From: Phallusia mammillata
Lineage: Eukaryota > Chordata > Ascidiacea > Phlebobranchia > Ascidiidae
Assembly (NCBI GenBank): GCA_003260075.1
Contig: QLIY01000059.1
Coordinates: forward strand, 164,629 to 228,628
DNA length: 64,000 nucleotides
Direction: 5' to 3'
Position numbers and translations under genes: made by a program. Shown piece after piece: positions 32,051 to 44,300 of the stretch (within the stretch, counting starts at the first letter, position 1; each line of letters starts with the position of its first letter). A model generated the notes under the pieces. That model made no database searches, was not told the origin of the DNA, and saw only the letters and a list, made by a program, of their open reading frames with translations.

Positions 32051-32600
32051 ATCGAAGAAAAATTCGGCTTTGGGTGGATTTTCGCCGGAATATTCTAGTT
32101 TCAATCTGGTTCTTGCTAGTTAGCCTCCTACCGAACCTACAAACCGGTTTGAACCGGAATCGAAAACCAGAAATTTTGATTCGATTTTTGAAAAAAATCC
32201 TACAGCGTTTCCTTTGTTGAATTTTTGGGGTCGAAAAAAAGTCCGGTTTTCGGTGGGATTTCGCCGGTACATTCTAGTTTCAAACTGGTTCTGGTCAGTC
32301 TTAGTCCACAAAGGACCCCTTTTTCGAATTTTGGGGTAAAATGATCGAAGAAAAATTCGGTTTTGGGTGGATTTTCGCCGGGATATTCTAGTTTCAATCT
32401 GGTTCTGGCTAGTTAGCCGCCTACCGAACCTACAAACCGGTTTGATCTGGAATCGAAAACCAGAAATTTTGACTCGATTTTTGAAAAAATCCTACAGCGT
32501 TTCCTTTGTTGAATTTTGGGGGTCGAAAAAAAAGTCCGGTTTTCGGTGGGTTTTCGCCGGTACATTCAAACTGGTTCGTGTCACTTTTAGTCCTTACATA
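32051..32600. repeat. Two tandem copies of a ~290-bp unit
   Basis: The block starting TCGAAGAAAAATTCGG at about 32052 recurs at about 32344 with the same order of motifs: TTTTCGCCGG, TATTCTAGTTTCAA, CCTACAAACCGGTTTGA, AATCCTACAGCGTTTCC, GTCCGGTTTTCGGTGGG. The second copy lacks the CTAGTTT motif near its end. Within each copy the CCGGTTTTCGG/TTCGGTTTTGGG parts are themselves related. No linker separates the copies, unlike the C10 duplications. Confidence 0.8.
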
Positions 32601-33560
32601 CAAAGGTTTGTTCGGACCAATTGCAGTTGATAACGGTTTCTTGTTCGCTGAAAACGGTCATGACTGAATCAGCAAAATGGTCTTACATTTTTATCTCTTT
32701 TACTTCTGTTAAACTTTATATGGCGGTTTGTTCTTCTAATTTGGTCTCTCACTTGATTTTGCTTTCTAAACGCGTTTTTTTTTGTGGCCAGTGCGTATCT
32801 TGGCAACCAACAAACTCGGAGAAGATGCCAATTGTGACGTATCGGTGTCGAATTTCTCTTTGTGAAAAAATAAACACAATGGCGTCGGAGACACTTCGCT
32901 GTGCCTTTACGTTGTACACGCATTGAACCAATGTAAGTGTGAATCCAACTCCATGCTGTGTGAATCGTTGTGATTACGATCGACCTATCGCGGATATGGT
33001 TCGACTTCGGCAAATTGTCAATAGGAGTTTCTGTTTCGTGGAAACATTGATATAAACATTGTCGACAAATGTTTCGCTTTCTGCGCAGGATATCAAGTGA
33101 AACTTCGCAGGCTGACCTTACTGAGACGTTTATCAGACAAGTAGATCAGTCAATACGGCACTTCGGCAGTACTTGTCTGCTTAGTTAGGGTAGTCAATCA
33201 GTTTGAAGTGTTTTGAAGGGTTAAGAGGATTTGATGGCAAGTTGTAACTTGGCGGACATTATGTACAACGCGGTAGGCACAACCCGTTTGTCTTGTGGGC
33301 CTTATATTAACATTGTGTATCGATCAAACGCCTACAGAGAGGTTTTAATTAATCAGTCACAGCTATGAGATGCGATAAGCAGAACAATGTACAATCAGGC
33401 ATTGTTCGGGGCGCTACGGGCAGTGGCACTGAATGCGCGCTATCGGCTTTACAGTAGGATCTGAGCATTCGCTTTAGCGAGACGCTCTCGTCTTTTTCAG
33501 GTGCAAAATACCGTTCAGTAAGTGTTATCGTATTGCAATCGGCTGATTCCACACAACACC
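32601..33560. other. Intergenic, upstream of the 33561 gene
   Basis: No gene seen. Open stretches of about 100-115 codons on both strands lack motifs and splice context. Confidence 0.4.
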
Positions 33561-36500
33561 ATGTCGACCTCAATCGCAGTCCAGCCGGCTTATGTTGCGA
33601 CAACAACTCGTCGAAGCCAAGCCAAACCGGATAGAACAATATTCGGGACAACTTTGGACAATTACAAGAAGTGCTGGCAGCTACTACACAGCCCACAAGG
33701 TACTTGTAATTGTTCTTAGTAGGTAGCTGTTTAACCAGAGCAGTGCCACGAGTTTTATAGTACTAAGGGTCTTGCTTTAATGTTTGAGGTGGCACAGAAT
33801 TGTTTCAGACATGTTTTTACAATAAAAAGGTCAAGGTTAGTACTAAATGCAACCAAAACATTAGCCTTAATATTTGGTATTATTGTCAACTGGACATAGT
33901 TTGATGTCAATTAGGAGTTTAGCATGCCCTGTTATTGTGATGCAACAATGCAAAATCATCGAAAGTCAATCTTGACTCGTCGATTTGCAGACGCGGATGC
34001 GTCTTCCTTTAAAGCAGGGGTCGGCAACCTTTCTTGCATTGAGGACCGGTTTCAAACTAATATTTTTATCACGGACCGGCCGATAAAAACCACAAATGTT
34101 CAGCACTGAAAACCTGTTAAAACTTTGATTTATAGCTGTTAAAACTTTGATTTAATGTGAACCTTAAGAAAGTTTTATGCTGCCCGGTAAACAATTCCTC
34201 ACGGACCGGCACCGGGCCGCGGACCAGTGGTTGCCGACCACTGCTTTAAAGTGTCGAAATAGGATAAGCTTAGGTATTCAAAACTACCAGTAGTCATTCC
34301 ATTGTCGTTTTTCAGCACTACAAGAGGCCGACGATCTTCACCAAGCAAAACTTTACCATAAGCTGGGTCAAAGAGGCTCACCGACGTATCGGGGAGTAGT
34401 GCAAAAAGCTTGGGGTCAACGAACTAACAAATATCCTGAAATAAACAGGGGACTTAAGGAGAAGGACCCTAGAGAATTAACCACATTTCCAACTGAAGAG
34501 GTTGAGGAAAATCAAAAGCCTTCACTGAGAGACGTAGCAAGTAGATCGGGTGTTCGTAGCCCTTCGTGTTTTGCTAGAAATCGAGCTGTAAGAAACAAAG
34601 CCAAAAGCGCAGTGTTGAATCGTAGTACTATCCGACCAACACCGCCAAGACTTTTGTCAGCGCAACCATCAAATCAAGTTTCTCGTCCCAATACCGACAA
34701 ACCAATGTCAGGAGTTCAAGGTAAAACTTTAACTATACCATTTTTGCTGAATATTTCCAATCTTGTAAAAAAGGTCGTAATAGGAACCTTATGGTAATGT
34801 TCACTTCAGTTTTAGTACGGGTAATTCGATCGTAGCGTATTTATATCTTATTTATTTTCCCAGCATTTTAAATAGGTCGTACCCTAACCCTAATGTACCC
34901 TAACCCTATAGAATTAATGCGATGTAACTACTATAGTATTTAATTACTGTAATTAACGGGCCAACATATAGAAAGTTAATGCTTTCAATTTTTGCATAAA
35001 AGACCTTGTAAAAGTGTTCTTTGCTGAGATAAAAGTTTGAATTATCGAATATTTTGGATATGAAATGGCTAGTTTCTAGTTTTTGAGATTGAATGTATGA
35101 TTTCAGGTCAAAACAAGCGCCCACAGGGTGGCAGTGGTAAGGTGTCTGTCCCGAAATTTCGCGTCCCTCCAAACGCGGCTCGTCTTTTTAGAACAGCCAG
35201 TCTCAAAATAACCGAAACCGGAGCAAAAGATCTCATACATTCACGGGAAGTTAACAAGGTAAGTTGTTTTGATGAAAAGGTCAAGCTGCATTAGTCTGAA
35301 TAATAATATAAACATCATAGTAATAAAACCATTGCACCAGGACAAATTTGTGCAGTTAACCGCATAAACACCCACTTACAAAAGCTCATGTGTTTTGAAA
35401 ATGTCATGAAATATATTAATTTGAAATCGGGTTATAAGTTTCCGAATTAGATTACCTCACATTCTCTGTTTTGGTCATTCTATCGTGTCAATTGGAAGTT
35501 TAAAAATGCAATACGTTCACGTCATAGCTAATAGTTTACGAGTAAAAGCGTTGTTTAAATGCAATTAGTCTGTTACAGAACCTACACTACACCTGTCACT
35601 TTTATATCTATTATACCGTAATGGATACTTAGTACAAAATATATCTTGTCTGTTTTAGATCGGTTTGGGCGATACTCTTCAATACAATCACGAAGCTCAC
35701 AAACAGAGAGAATTTCCTGAGTTCTACAAATCGCACGGTGACGTCAGGTTGCTGGGGCAACACTTCAGAGGTGACACAACAAACAGTGACATCACTGCGC
35801 CCGGTGGTTATCTGCGACTGAGCACCGCCGATCGTCAGATCAACGAGAGACTGAGGGATAGGATAGATTCGGCAGAAGAAGAAGCGGAATCAAGACGACC
35901 TTATCGGATCCGCCATCCATGGGAAGAACATTTGGTAGTAAGTATAAAAGCATTAAAATTTTTCAAAAGTATGTCTTTCCAGACGGTTTTAAGTTCGGGG
36001 AGGTGAAAAACCTTTTTTTATCTTCAAGTGTGGAAAAAGCTCCATTTTTGATACGTTTGTAAAAAATAAGTTCAAAACGGCGAAAGTGGGGAAAAAATCT
36101 TTGAATCTTTGATTGACACTATAAAAAATAATTGCATACGTCAGTAAAAATGTTACGAACAAAGGCATGCGTTTCTAATCTAAATCTAACTAATATTATA
36201 CAGGAAACCCGCGATTCTGGAGTCAGTGCGGATTCGGAAATCACGGAAGACAAAATTCCGCTTAACATCCGGCACAAGTTTGGCACAGAAAATATTCTTA
36301 CACTCCTAAAGGATAATAAAGACGAGGTAATTAAACAACAACATATATTACATATAAACGTATGTTACAGACTTGTCGTCAACAGACCTACAGGCTTAGG
36401 ATAAACATTTTAAAAATGTTTATGATTAAAATTTATTAAAAGAAGCTGTGTTACCAATAAAATTGCCACATTTTTTCCACGTTTTTTGTGCAAAAACCCA

Positions 36501-37757
36501 AAAGCCTCTCTGGGTCGTTTTCCCGTTCTGGTTTTCCCTGAGTCAAAACATTTAGACTTACATAATTTTTTTACAAACTATCCTTGTCGACAGGTGAAAG
36601 CGGCACTAAGAAGCAACAGTGAACTGAAACATTCGGGTAAGTTAAACACGTCTAACTTATAACACACGATAAAAATAGGGAAAAAGTGCTCTGAACTACG
36701 CCGACCAAGCCTTAAAGCAACTAAACTTAAAGCATAGAAACCACCAACCCTTAGGATGAATAAGTATCTCAGCACAAACGTATTGGCTTTTTAAAGTTGA
36801 GAATAATCCTGATGTCCACAAATGGTTCAACTCTTAAAATATAGCTTCACATGTTTAAGTTTAAGTCAATACCTTGCTTCGAATTTAGGTATCGTGCCTG
36901 CAAGAAAGGAAGTGAAAGAGTTAAACCACCCAATAGACCCACCCCCAGCATACTTTGATACATTTGGAAAACATTTAAAGTACGACCAATTGGAAGGTAA
37001 AAAAAGGCGATGGAGTCAATGCTTGCAATTTAAACAAGTAGCAATCTAAACGTTAGCACTTTCAGACGCGCACATACAGTTTTTTTTTTAAGGTTTGGTT
37101 TGGGTGACCGCTAAGTAGTTTTAAGAAACCGCAAGTGTTTCATTTAAATACGAAAAAATAGTCATATTTGCTTAAACGAATTATTTATTAGGCTACTGGC
37201 AAATTTTGGGAAACCGCTGGAGAAACTTGGGGGACCGTTTCGGTCCCCCAAAACACCTTAAAAAAACACTGCGCACATGTATACCATGATAAAATCGGAA
37301 TGGTCGATTATGCTGTCAAATCACGTGATAGTCAGAGTTGCAAGGCAGCTAGTAATATGGATTAAATAAAACGTAAAAAGTTTTAAAAAATTCATAGTTT
37401 TCATTCCAAGAAAAAACAATGCATGGGTTCGTTTCGGTCGTTTGTGACAACTAAGCAATAACAAATCCTTTGTAGTTGACAAGTATATTATGATGAACTA
37501 TAACTGCCTTGTTTTCCACCATTTATCACCAAAAGACAATTTCTAAGAATAACAATGCTTTGCCTGATAGTTTTAACCTTCACGGCTGGCTAATACTTTG
37601 TTTACAACGAGGCTTGTATTTCAGTGGGAAACTTACCCTAGATAGTAGGTGCATTGTGGGGCTCAGCACTTTCGGGGGCGTCTAGTCAATTCAGTTATTT
37701 GATACACATTTCGCTGTTTATGTTTCAACAGGCGGACTCCATCTCTACATCAAATAA
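33561..37757 (+). CDS. Unrecognised eight-exon protein, 423 residues
   Basis: Eight exons join in frame: 33561-33699, 34316-34720, 35107-35258, 35659-35934, 36204-36326, 36594-36636, 36889-36996, 37732-37757. The clean phasing through to a stop argues strongly for a real gene. The protein starts MSTSIAVQPAYVATTTRR and is basic and hydrophilic, with no signal peptide or membrane span. Distinct stretches are DNYKKCWQLLHSP, AKLYHKLGQRGSPTYRGV, EFPEFYKSHGDVRLLGQHF, a charged helix QINERLRDRIDSAEEEAES, KIPLNIRHKFGTENILTLL and a Pro-rich HPIDPPPAYFDTFGKH. The C-terminus is GGLHLYIK. I cannot assign a family; the short-motif, low-complexity character would suit a cytoskeletal or ciliary protein, but that is only a guess. 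Introns hold two hAT-type elements and telomere-like repeats. Confidence 0.75.
34015..34243. mobile_element. hAT-type MITE, TSD CTTTAAAG
   Basis: Ends are CAGGGGTCGGCAACC and GGTTGCCGACCACTG. Perfect 8-bp duplications CTTTAAAG lie at 34007-34014 and 34244-34251. Subterminal GGACCGG/CCGGGCCGCGGACC blocks are typical of the GGCCGG hAT MITE group. It lies in intron 1 of the 33561 gene. Confidence 0.93.
34881..34909. repeat. Telomere-like CCCTAA repeats
   Basis: ACCCTAACCCTAA and ACCCTAACCCTA, separated by TGT, give four copies of the CCCTAA unit inside intron 2 of the 33561 gene. Confidence 0.6.
37077..37271. mobile_element. hAT-like MITE with GGGACC hairpin
   Basis: Ends are CAGTTTTTTTTTTAAGG and CCTTAAAAAAACACTG. 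Flanks read CGCACATA and CGCACATG, an 8-bp duplication with one mismatch. Inside near the right end is a perfect hairpin TTGGGGGACCG-TTT-CGGTCCCCCAA. It lies in intron 7 of the 33561 gene. Confidence 0.75.
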
Positions 37758-40119
37758 CGGAGCCGACAAGGGGCCACTAATCTGGACCAAAACACTGATT
37801 TTGAATTTTTTTAAAACATGTGGTATTTTTCCTTGCGTATTCTTTTCGCAAAATAAACTGTCTTTAAAGCGAAGAAACAACAATATGATATTCGAAACAC
37901 GCCTTGCTTTATCCCAATGCTAGACCACCACGCAGTTGGTAATCTCCAAGCGTATCGGGTGATTAAATAATGTGCGAATGCCGCTAGCGGTTTTTCATCT
38001 ACAGCCTTTGCCCCTTGACGTTTCGATCCTAATAAACACTGGGCCAGACTCGAAGCAAGGGCAGATGGGATTTAGTGCAAAGGAAAGTAGTGGTTTGTGC
38101 AGACATGATGTGGGTGAGATGATGTATAGACGAGGAAGGGATTGAGACGCGGCGCCAGGGTCGTTTTACAAGCGCAACACCAACTGTATATATCACAGCA
38201 CCAGATTCCCAAGCAATTCATTTCCAGTCGGTCAAGAATCGCAAGCATTTTTGAGGTAGGAGTGGCGGGCTAATGCCGTAGCTTTTTTTCACAACCTAAA
38301 AAGACTAAAAGCCTTTTGAAAAATGCTAGCGCCCCCAATTGGAAGTAAAGGCAGAGGAAAAATACATACATTTTGAAGTTAGGCAAACACCTAATTTGTG
38401 TTGTACTGAGAAGCACATAACAAATTCGTGGTAGTATATCACCTTTTTCATAAAGCCAAAACATTTGGAACTACAGTCGTTGAAAAAAATGCAGCTGGAA
38501 CACTATTTCTGTTTCTATTTTTTCCAACAACGCGCAGGGCTTGAAACCATCAGAGTTGCATTTTCTCTTTTAGCAAAAAAAATGTCAAACAATTTTCCAG
38601 TCATCAATTTTACACCGCCATTAATCATATGCACAACAACAATATTCGCCATGACAGTTCGAAAACCGGATTTCAGCACCCACAAAAAACTAACAAGTAA
38701 ATTGGGAAAAAAGTGAAAAAGGCGCATGAATTCCTAATCAATAAACGTGTGATTATTTTCCGGGTTCATTTTTGTGATACGGTGTCTTTTCAACCATCAG
38801 AAACCGAAGATTGAAGGGGGGGGGGGGTTAATTTTTGTGATACGGTGTCTTTTCAACCATCAGAAACCGAAGATTGAATAATGATGTTTAGACCACTAAC
38901 TAATCCCCTCCCAAGCATGCTACGGGCACTAATTTATCCTTCTCCCGCCGTAAATAGATTAGAAATTGAATTAACCGTTGGTGTTTTACCTGCGCTCCTT
39001 CCTATTCGGCTCTGTTGAATGCACGAATCATGAACAACGCGTGAAGAAGGATTAATTTAGAGAATTAACCTCGTTACACTATGGGATTATGCGAATATGA
39101 GGCTTAAAGTAATAAAATCAAGCAGCATAAGTGTTACATTTGTCGTAAAATTTGTGGTGCAAAGACAGAGTAGTTATAGGACACTTACAGCTGTACGCTA
39201 ATTATTATGACAAGTACGACTTGTTGAAAGTATTTTAGTAGATTTTGTGTGTACCAATGTTAAAATACTTCAATCTACTATTTGACATTTACCCCAAAAG
39301 CTGCAAAAAGCCCTCATAACCTTCTGCACCAAAGATGATCTGACTCTGGTACACTTATTTCTCAGCGATCATTAAAGTATGAATGCTCTTATCAAGTAAT
39401 TCAAACCGTTTCGATTTATTAGTGTGTATAATAAATTAACAAGTAAACCAAATTATAAAATATTATTAGCATTGCCGCGTATATTTATTTGCTAATTTTA
39501 TTGTCTATCGAATTTTCTCCACTTGATTTACACCCATCTGATACAAACTCCATGTACCGACATTTTAGGCATTTTTATGTTTCTTTAGGGTAATTATTTT
39601 TATGTTTCTTAGAGTGTGAAGTTACAGGATAAAATTTTTAGCGTTTTTCAGAAACATAACGAGGTCAATTCGAAGCTATGTAGGTTAGTTTTGTTTAGAT
39701 CGACTGTTTCGTTGTGTTCGTCACAAGTTGTACTTCAGCTGAATGTTAAACAACGGGCTTCGTGGGCACCATTTTATTGAGACGAAACAAAAACCCAAGG
39801 CCGTATTATAGTTTTCCCGCCATTTATAATTCCGCGACTATTCATTGCTATGATTTCGCGGCTATATTGCGTTAGTGTGACGCAAGTACTAAATTTGCTT
39901 TGAAGTTAATATTTTAGGGAAAGTTATCATAAGTTTTCTACCTTCAGATAGAAGTAAGACCAAACAAGAATGGATGACTTTTTGTCGTTTGCATTTTTTT
40001 GCATTACATGTTGTGTGGCATAAAACCTTAAAATTTTTTTTTTTAAAAGCTGACTGAGGAATTTAATCACTTATAGAACACTTCGCAATATGTCCAACAA
40101 TATAAAGAAACGTTATACG
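37758..40119. other. Gene-free region after the 33561 gene
   Basis: AT-rich, no gene seen. It contains a 50-base direct duplication (38766-38815 and 38828-38879) joined by 12 G (38816-38827). An 83-codon ORF at 38465 is unsupported. Confidence 0.45.
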
Positions 40120-40436
40120 CAGTGATTCTCAAACTGTGTGCCGCGGCACACTAGTGTGCCGTGAGAGATTTCCAAGTGTGCCGCGAAATATTTTCTGATT
40201 AAAGTGCAAACATTTCCTCATGTTTTAGGATTTATGACGAAATACTGGTGTGCATAACAACGTTTCCAAGCTCATATTTTTGTTCTTGGCAATGAAAAAC
40301 ATCCATAGCCACCAGAATAAAGTTGAAAATTAACATTCTGTGAACAAGGTTTTTTATGTTAACCTGCGAAGTGTGCCGCAAAAGAAAATTATAGTTTTTT
40401 AATGTGTCGCATGCTCAAAAAGTTTGAGAACCACTG
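40120..40436. mobile_element. hAT-type MITE, TSD about CGTTATAC
   Basis: Ends are CAGTGATTCTCAAACT and AGTTTGAGAACCACTG. The left flank CGTTATAC (then an extra G) and right flank CGTTATAG suggest a slightly decayed 8-bp duplication. Subterminal GTGTGCCGCGGCACACTAGTGTGCC is a strong short palindrome cluster. Confidence 0.85.
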
Positions 40437-41303
40437 CGTTATAGTATGAAATACGGCTTGGATTATATTCTGACAGGATGAAACACCAACCTTATTCACG
40501 GAACTTTATTTAAACATAAATCACAGAACAACAATACAACATTCGAACAGGGCTAAAAAGGCTGAAACTAGTTTCGTGAAGCGAAAGAATAAAAACGAAC
40601 AGGATTGTGATGGGAAGACAAAAAACCCGCTCTTGTAACATGCACATATTGGCACATTCAAAACTGGATAAAAACCAAATGCGATTGACAATGGTTACGT
40701 TTATTTTAAGATGTGACAAAACTTGGCTTTAAACGTTACGGCAAAATGTAATGCGAGAAAGCAGATTTAGCAACGTATTGGCTGTTTCTTGTTATCAGGA
40801 AAATATGTCTTTACGAATTTGTTGTCAAATCTTTTTTTTAATTCACAAGCTTATATGCGACTTTTGTGCATTTCTCGTTTAAAAAGGCAGTCAACATTTT
40901 TCAGGCTTTGCACAAATTCTTTGATTTCGTAAATGTTATACCGGCAATATATATGGCTTTTGTTTTTGTTGTTGTGAAGAGCGTATAGCTCGACAAATCA
41001 ACGTCTTGCATAGACGAGCAACAAGCGGTGGCCAAAAATGGCAATGGCCTGACGTTTCAAAAAATGGCGCTTCTAGCTAAGCTAATATGGCAAAACCAAC
41101 AGGCATGAAGTTTTGTTGGTGGGTTGTGCTCGAAAAACAAATATACTACAAGTCTAACAATAAAATAAATAAGTAGGAGGAGACTGTTATTATACGTTGC
41201 ATAAAGTAATGTTGGCTCGTATTCGCAATTCTGCAAAACGGAGCCATATATTCCCGCAAGTGTGGAAAACAAAAACGCCGCAACAGCGGAAACATAAATT
41301 CAG
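40437..41303. other. 3' flank of the homeobox gene
   Basis: Non-coding; probably holds the 3' UTR of the minus-strand homeobox gene. No other feature seen. Confidence 0.4.
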
Positions 41304-44300
41304 TTACAGATGGACTCCGTTTGTGACGTAACCAGCATTGGCCAGTTCGCCGTGGAAGTTATGGTGCGCATGCGCAGTATGGTGGTGTTGGTTTGCCTCA
41401 TGCCCGTGACCATAGAATCTGTTCTGATAATGGTGCGAAGCAATTGTCGGGTTGTAATGGTCAGTGTGTGTATAATGGGAATTACCGCCATTCATGTAGG
41501 CTGCCACCATAGCAACTGCCGTAGTTGATGGCGATGCCTGCGAGGGCACTGTATGAAACCCGTTGCTGGTTCCGTAATGGTTTAGTTTGCGGTCTTTTGC
41601 TTTGGCGCGCAGCGAGGCACTCGGAGACGCCGGGAACGCAGAACTGGTGTCATTGCCTGCGCTGGTGCTATAGTCGTGAGCCCTGGCGTGGACCGGGTTA
41701 CTCGGGTATGACGTCATCATGAGGGTTTGCTGGGAGGGTGAGGTTTGTGGGAAGGTGTGTGGAGTACGATGCACGGGTGAATAGTCGGGCCGATACCCAG
41801 CGTAAGCCGCCGTGTCCTGGTACATTTCCGAGACCGATCCCTCACTCCCAGACAACATGCTTAAGTCCTGGGGCCGCTGCACGCTACCATGTAGGGTTGC
41901 GGAGTGGGGGCTCATCAGGGGGCCGGTAGGGGAGGGGTGTCCGCTGCTCGAAGTGGAATGGCGCTCACGGGGATTTCCGCCGTTTGCCATGGGATTTAAA
42001 ACCTTGTTCGAGGACATCCAACTGGTATAGGACATCGCCATGTCGGAATTCGGGTTATACATGTCACGCGATTCTCCGGAGTTTTCGTAAGCTTTTTCCC
42101 GGGTGGGGTCGCCCTGTTCGGCGAAAAAGCGCGACACTGAGTTGTCCACGGCTTCCGCTTTCGGAATTGGATCGTACATCTGATTAGAGACGCTTTCCGC
42201 TCCGTTGCCCTGAGGTTCGTCGTCTTTTCCTTGATCAACGAAAACGTCCTGACTCATTTGTTCCTCATTTTCGGGAACCGATTCGCTCTTCTTCTTTGAC
42301 TTTTTCTTTTTTCTCTTCTCCTGACTCGTTTTGTTCTCATAGCTCGGTTTACTGCTTTCATCGACCATGACGTCATTCTTATCAGTGACGCAGTCGCCTT
42401 TTGATGACTCGGTCGTATTCGATGGAAGATCTGTTTTGGTTTTCGAGTCATCACCGTCCGCTTGATCGCTTTTTGCGCCTGATTCTTTTTCTTCGCATCC
42501 TTTAGTGGTTGCACTGGCATTGGACTTGGATTGCATTTTCAATTGTCGTCTCAACTTTGCGCGCCGGTTTTGAAACCACACCTTTAAAAAAACAATTCTA
42601 TGTTACAGCTAAGTACTCTAGTTAGTGTGTATTTGCGAAGAATTGTAAGTATTTTTAAAACTTATTTTTGGAAATTGTTGAATACGAGTGTTTATAGACA
42701 AAAGTAAAAAACAAGGCATTTTTTACATCAAGCTTCGCTAAAAATGTAACACATCACTACAATTGAAAAAAATAGTGTGATAAATATTGATGAAGCATTT
42801 GTATGTATTCATGGCAAAATCCGGTTAATTGTGTTCACAACTTTCCAAAGTATCATATGTAATAAATTGACTCCACTACAAAAGATATTAAATAGACCTG
42901 TTAAAATCAAATCCCGAAGATCAAAATGCTCTTATTTGTCACTATTATAGGATTTGTATCATCTCATAAATATGGTAAATATAAGGTTGCGTTTGTAAAT
43001 CTGGGTCAGCATGGGTCAGATTAGCTTTGAAACGCGAGGACTCATGTCAAACATTAACTACAGGCAAGTGCGGGTTCAATTCGCCGTATCAAAACACCTC
43101 AGTCAACAGGTAGAACAAGACAGAAGGCAGAATCCTGCGTAAATGTTTTCACAAGATTTACTCCCAAGGTCTCCCTGTAGCCCCATTAAGCCGTTCCATG
43201 CCTAGTTGGCTTACATAATGGCCAGCGGCGCTTTTTGCCCGACAAAATTGCGGGCTCTAATCAGCTTAACGTGCTTTTCGCCTGGCTGAAAGGGCTAGGT
43301 ATGTCCAAGGGGCCCATCAGTTTAACGCTACGTAGACGAAACGCCTTATAGGCCTTACGGGGGCCCGTGTGGTAAAAAATGATTACGGCGTCTAAAGTTA
43401 CCCGTGGATGAAAAGTATTAGGTTAAAAAAACAGGAATTTTGTCCCGCTGGTGACCCGATGACCTTTGCCATTGCGAAGTGGCGCGGCTCTAAGTAGACT
43501 CAGGCGAGTTAATAGACGGAGTGTTGAGGCAGTTACGAGCGTTTTGTCTGGGCGGGGGCTCGCTGTTTGTGCCCATTGCATGTTTTGTTTTGATCTCCGA
43601 TTCGCCGGAGAATTTAGGCAACAGTCGCGTGCACCAGGGCGTAAATATCAAAGCGGTTAGGACTGCGAGGATATACTGCGTTCCTTATGCGCGGGCACTT
43701 TCGTTTCGGCGTAGGGCGAACGGCTTGTTGTCTGTCAAAACCCACCAACCACTCACCGCACTTATGTAATTATAAATCGTTCGACGATGATGGGTTAACT
43801 CGGAGACACCCGTTACTAGCGAGTAAAACCCGTAAAACAGGGTTAGGCGTATCGCCTAGCAAAATGGCCGATGCGCTAGTTTAAACCTATTGCTCAGTTT
43901 TTTTTATTTCGAACAAAATCTCGTCGATTGACAAAATATCAATTGGGAACATTTGGAACAACCAATTTCTAGATTCCGAAATGTTACAGACACAATAAAA
44001 TAACTGATCAAACTAGATTTGCTATTATTTTGAAAACCAAATTCGTTGAAATAAAACGATAGGCAATCACAAAATTTCTTAGTTACAGCTAAAGTAGTTC
44101 ACATGCATTTGTTTCAATATTACGGATTTTAGTTTTTACTGACTTTGGTAGCAAGTTACATTTGTCTTCGCAAACTAATTCAACATCATCTCAAACAAAC
44201 TTAAACTATCATTTCGGTCAAAAGTTCGCAATCAAAGCATTTAGAAGAGCTGTCCATGCGTCAGTGATAATCCAATACCCCCCAAAAGCTCGTCACCCCG

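Noticed and set aside
43011-43105. tRNA gene from GCGGGTTCAATTCGCCG
   Set aside because: The T arm is plausible, but I could not fold D and anticodon arms at proper spacing; at most a SINE remnant.
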